Assembly (NCBI RefSeq): GCF_005221385.1
Contig: NZ_CP039903.1
Span: 744,001 to 808,000, forward strand
DNA length: 64,000 nt
Origin: Agrobacterium tumefaciens
GTDB taxonomy: Bacteria; Pseudomonadota; Alphaproteobacteria; Rhizobiales; Rhizobiaceae
Direction of reading: 5' to 3'
Of this stretch, positions 62,721 through 64,000 are shown in pieces. The notes under the pieces are model-generated. The model saw only the letters and a program-made list of their open reading frames with translations. It had not been told where the DNA came from and did no database searches. The translations under genes were made by a program, and so were the position numbers. Position 1 is the stretch's first letter. The number at the start of each line of letters is the position of its first letter.

Positions 62721-63608
62721 ATGACATTGCAATCGATGACCGGCTTTGCGCGTAGCGAAGGAACATCCGGCCGCTACCGCTGGGCGTGGGAATTGCGCTC
62801 GGTAAACGGCAAGGGGCTGGATATGCGCCTGCGCCTGCCGACCGGTCTGGAAGCGCTGGAGACGGCCCTGCGGGAAATTGCAGGCGGGCATCTTTCCCGT
62901 GGCAACATCCAGGCGGGATTGACGCTGGCCATTGCGGAAAACCGGCTGGAGGCCGTCATCAATCGTGATGCTCTCGCCGCTGTTCTGGCGCTCAAACAAG
63001 AGCTTGGTGATGTCGTGGAAGACAAACCGCTGAGCTTCGATACGCTGCTGTCATTGCGCGGCCTCGTCGATTTTCGCGAGGCGGAAGATGACGCTGAGGC
63101 GCAGGCTGCGCGCAACGCCGATGTGCTGGCCGGTTTTGCTGTTGCCATTGAGAAGCTGAAGGACATGCGCGAGCGGGAAGGCGCTTCGTTGTTTGCCATC
63201 CTGTCCGGGCAGATCGACAGGATCGAGACGCTTGTGGAGCTTATTGAAAACGATCCTTCCCGCCAGCCGGAACAGATCGCGGCAAGGCTTGCCCAGCAGA
63301 TTGCCCTGATCGGCGAGGGCATGCACGGTCTGGACCGTGACCGTCTTCACGCCGAGGCGGCGCTGATCGCCACCAAGGCGGATCTGCGTGAAGAGCTGGA
63401 CCGGCTGCGCGCCCATGTGCAGGCTTCGCGCGAGCTTTTGGCAAATGGCGGGCCTGTCGGCCGCAAGCTCGATTTTCTTGCACAGGAATTTAACCGCGAG
63501 TCGAATACAATCTGTTCCAAATCGAACGCCAGTGCGGTAACCGCAGCAGGCATAGAGCTGAAAGTGGTTATCGACCAGTTCCGCGAGCAGGTCCAAAATC
63601 TGGAGTAG
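62721..63608 (+). CDS. yicC: YicC family endoribonuclease
   Basis: A 295-residue protein. [12 protein letters not shown] at the start and the C-terminal [20 protein letters not shown] are YicC/YloC signatures. E. coli YicC takes part in RNA degradation. It is five bases before gmk, a usual neighbour. Confidence 0.93.
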   Translation: MTLQSMTGFARSEGTSGRYRWAWELRSVNGKGLDMRLRLPTGLEALETALREIAGGHLSRGNIQAGLTLAIAENRLEAVINRDALAAVLALKQELGDVVEDKPLSFDTLLSLRGLVDFREAEDDAEAQAARNADVLAGFAVAIEKLKDMREREGASLFAILSGQIDRIETLVELIENDPSRQPEQIAARLAQQIALIGEGMHGLDRDRLHAEAALIATKADLREELDRLRAHVQASRELLANGGPVGRKLDFLAQEFNRESNTICSKSNASAVTAAGIELKVVIDQFREQVQNLE

Positions 63609-63613
63609 ACCCC

Positions 63614-64000
63614 ATGGCCCCGGTGAATGATTCTCCCGTCACGATTGCCCGCAGAGGGCTGATGCTGGTGATTTCTTCACCATCGGGCGCGGGCAAATCC
63701 ACGATTGCCCGCAACCTGCTCGAGAAGGACAAGAATATCAGCCTTTCCGTCAGCGTCACGACGCGCCCGCGCCGCCAGAGCGAGATAGAGGGCATCCACT
63801 ATCACTTCATCTCCAAGCGCGATTTCGAGCGCCTGCGCGACAACGAGGAATTGCTGGAATGGGCCGAGGTCCACGGCAATTTTTATGGCACGCCGCGTGA
63901 GCCGGTGGAAGTAGCGATGGCCGCCGGCCGCGATATGCTGTTTGACATCGACTGGCAGGGCGCCGAGCAGTTGCAGGACAAGATGAAGGCCGACGTCGTT
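63614..64000 (+). CDS. gmk: Guanylate kinase, N-terminal part (partial)
   Basis: 129 codons are present, open at the right edge. The P-loop is [10 protein letters not shown] and the GMP-binding part includes VSVTTRPRR and GIHYHFIS. It converts GMP to GDP. The start ATG is five bases after yicC, so the two are probably cotranscribed. Confidence 0.95.
   Translation, partial: MAPVNDSPVTIARRGLMLVISSPSGAGKSTIARNLLEKDKNISLSVSVTTRPRRQSEIEGIHYHFISKRDFERLRDNEELLEWAEVHGNFYGTPREPVEVAMAAGRDMLFDIDWQGAEQLQDKMKADVV

Overview
The window is a GC-rich chromosomal segment of an alphaproteobacterium of the Rhizobiaceae, most likely the Agrobacterium/Rhizobium group. The evidence is the gene content and order (era-recO; rpsF-rpsR-rplI-dnaB-alr-radA-cvpA-purF; fabD-fabG-acpP-fabF-mltG-yicC-gmk), the protein lengths, and families of long palindromic intergenic repeats of the type common in rhizobial genomes. 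I see no rRNA, tRNA, CRISPR array, insertion sequence, prophage or replication origin.

Layout. 1-4.6 kb: end of era, a Crp/Fnr regulator, a stand-alone receiver protein, recO, an MFS transporter and a methyltransferase. 4.6-9.2 kb: a minus-strand operon of a MOSC protein, an HD hydrolase and a giant DUF2339 membrane protein. 9.2-14 kb: a fused ring-cleaving dioxygenase/hydrolase divergent from a NitT/TauT-type ABC importer, sharing a region with a perfect 11-bp inverted repeat. 14-23 kb: zinT with a Zur-like box, a MscS channel, a phosphatase/HD/YgfZ operon, several small conserved unknowns, Nudix, YnfA, an SRAP-domain protein and a PleD-like diguanylate cyclase. 23-29.4 kb: a 43-residue protein, pssA and psd (phosphatidylethanolamine synthesis), an Atm1-type ABC exporter and a LysM protein. 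29.5-36.3 kb: LOG protein, an FtsI/PBP2-type transpeptidase, RarD, then an overlapping minus-strand operon of a DUF559 protein, three tandem GFA proteins and proline iminopeptidase. 36.4-54.4 kb: on the minus strand rpsF, rpsR, DUF2232, rplI, dnaB, alr, radA, cvpA, purF, an SDR and cysS. Between these lie accessory cassettes: marR-emrB-emrA, araC and azlCD on the plus strand, and a ParE/ParD-like toxin-antitoxin pair. 54.7-57 kb: an unrecognised 291-residue protein and an aldo/keto reductase. 57.1-64 kb: fatty-acid genes fabD, fabG, acpP and fabF, then mltG, yicC and the start of gmk, cut by the window edge.

Most of the window is core metabolism, translation, replication and envelope work. 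The items most worth attention are the dioxygenase-hydrolase fusion with its divergent importer and shared palindrome, the triple GFA operon, a leader hairpin upstream of rpsF that looks like an S6:S18 autoregulatory site, a 15-bp minisatellite at the 5' end of a TIGR02301-type gene, a 43-residue protein with its own terminator, and the unrecognised 291-residue protein. I did not find a clear new multi-gene defence or mobile system. All family calls rest on motifs read by eye; no search was run.
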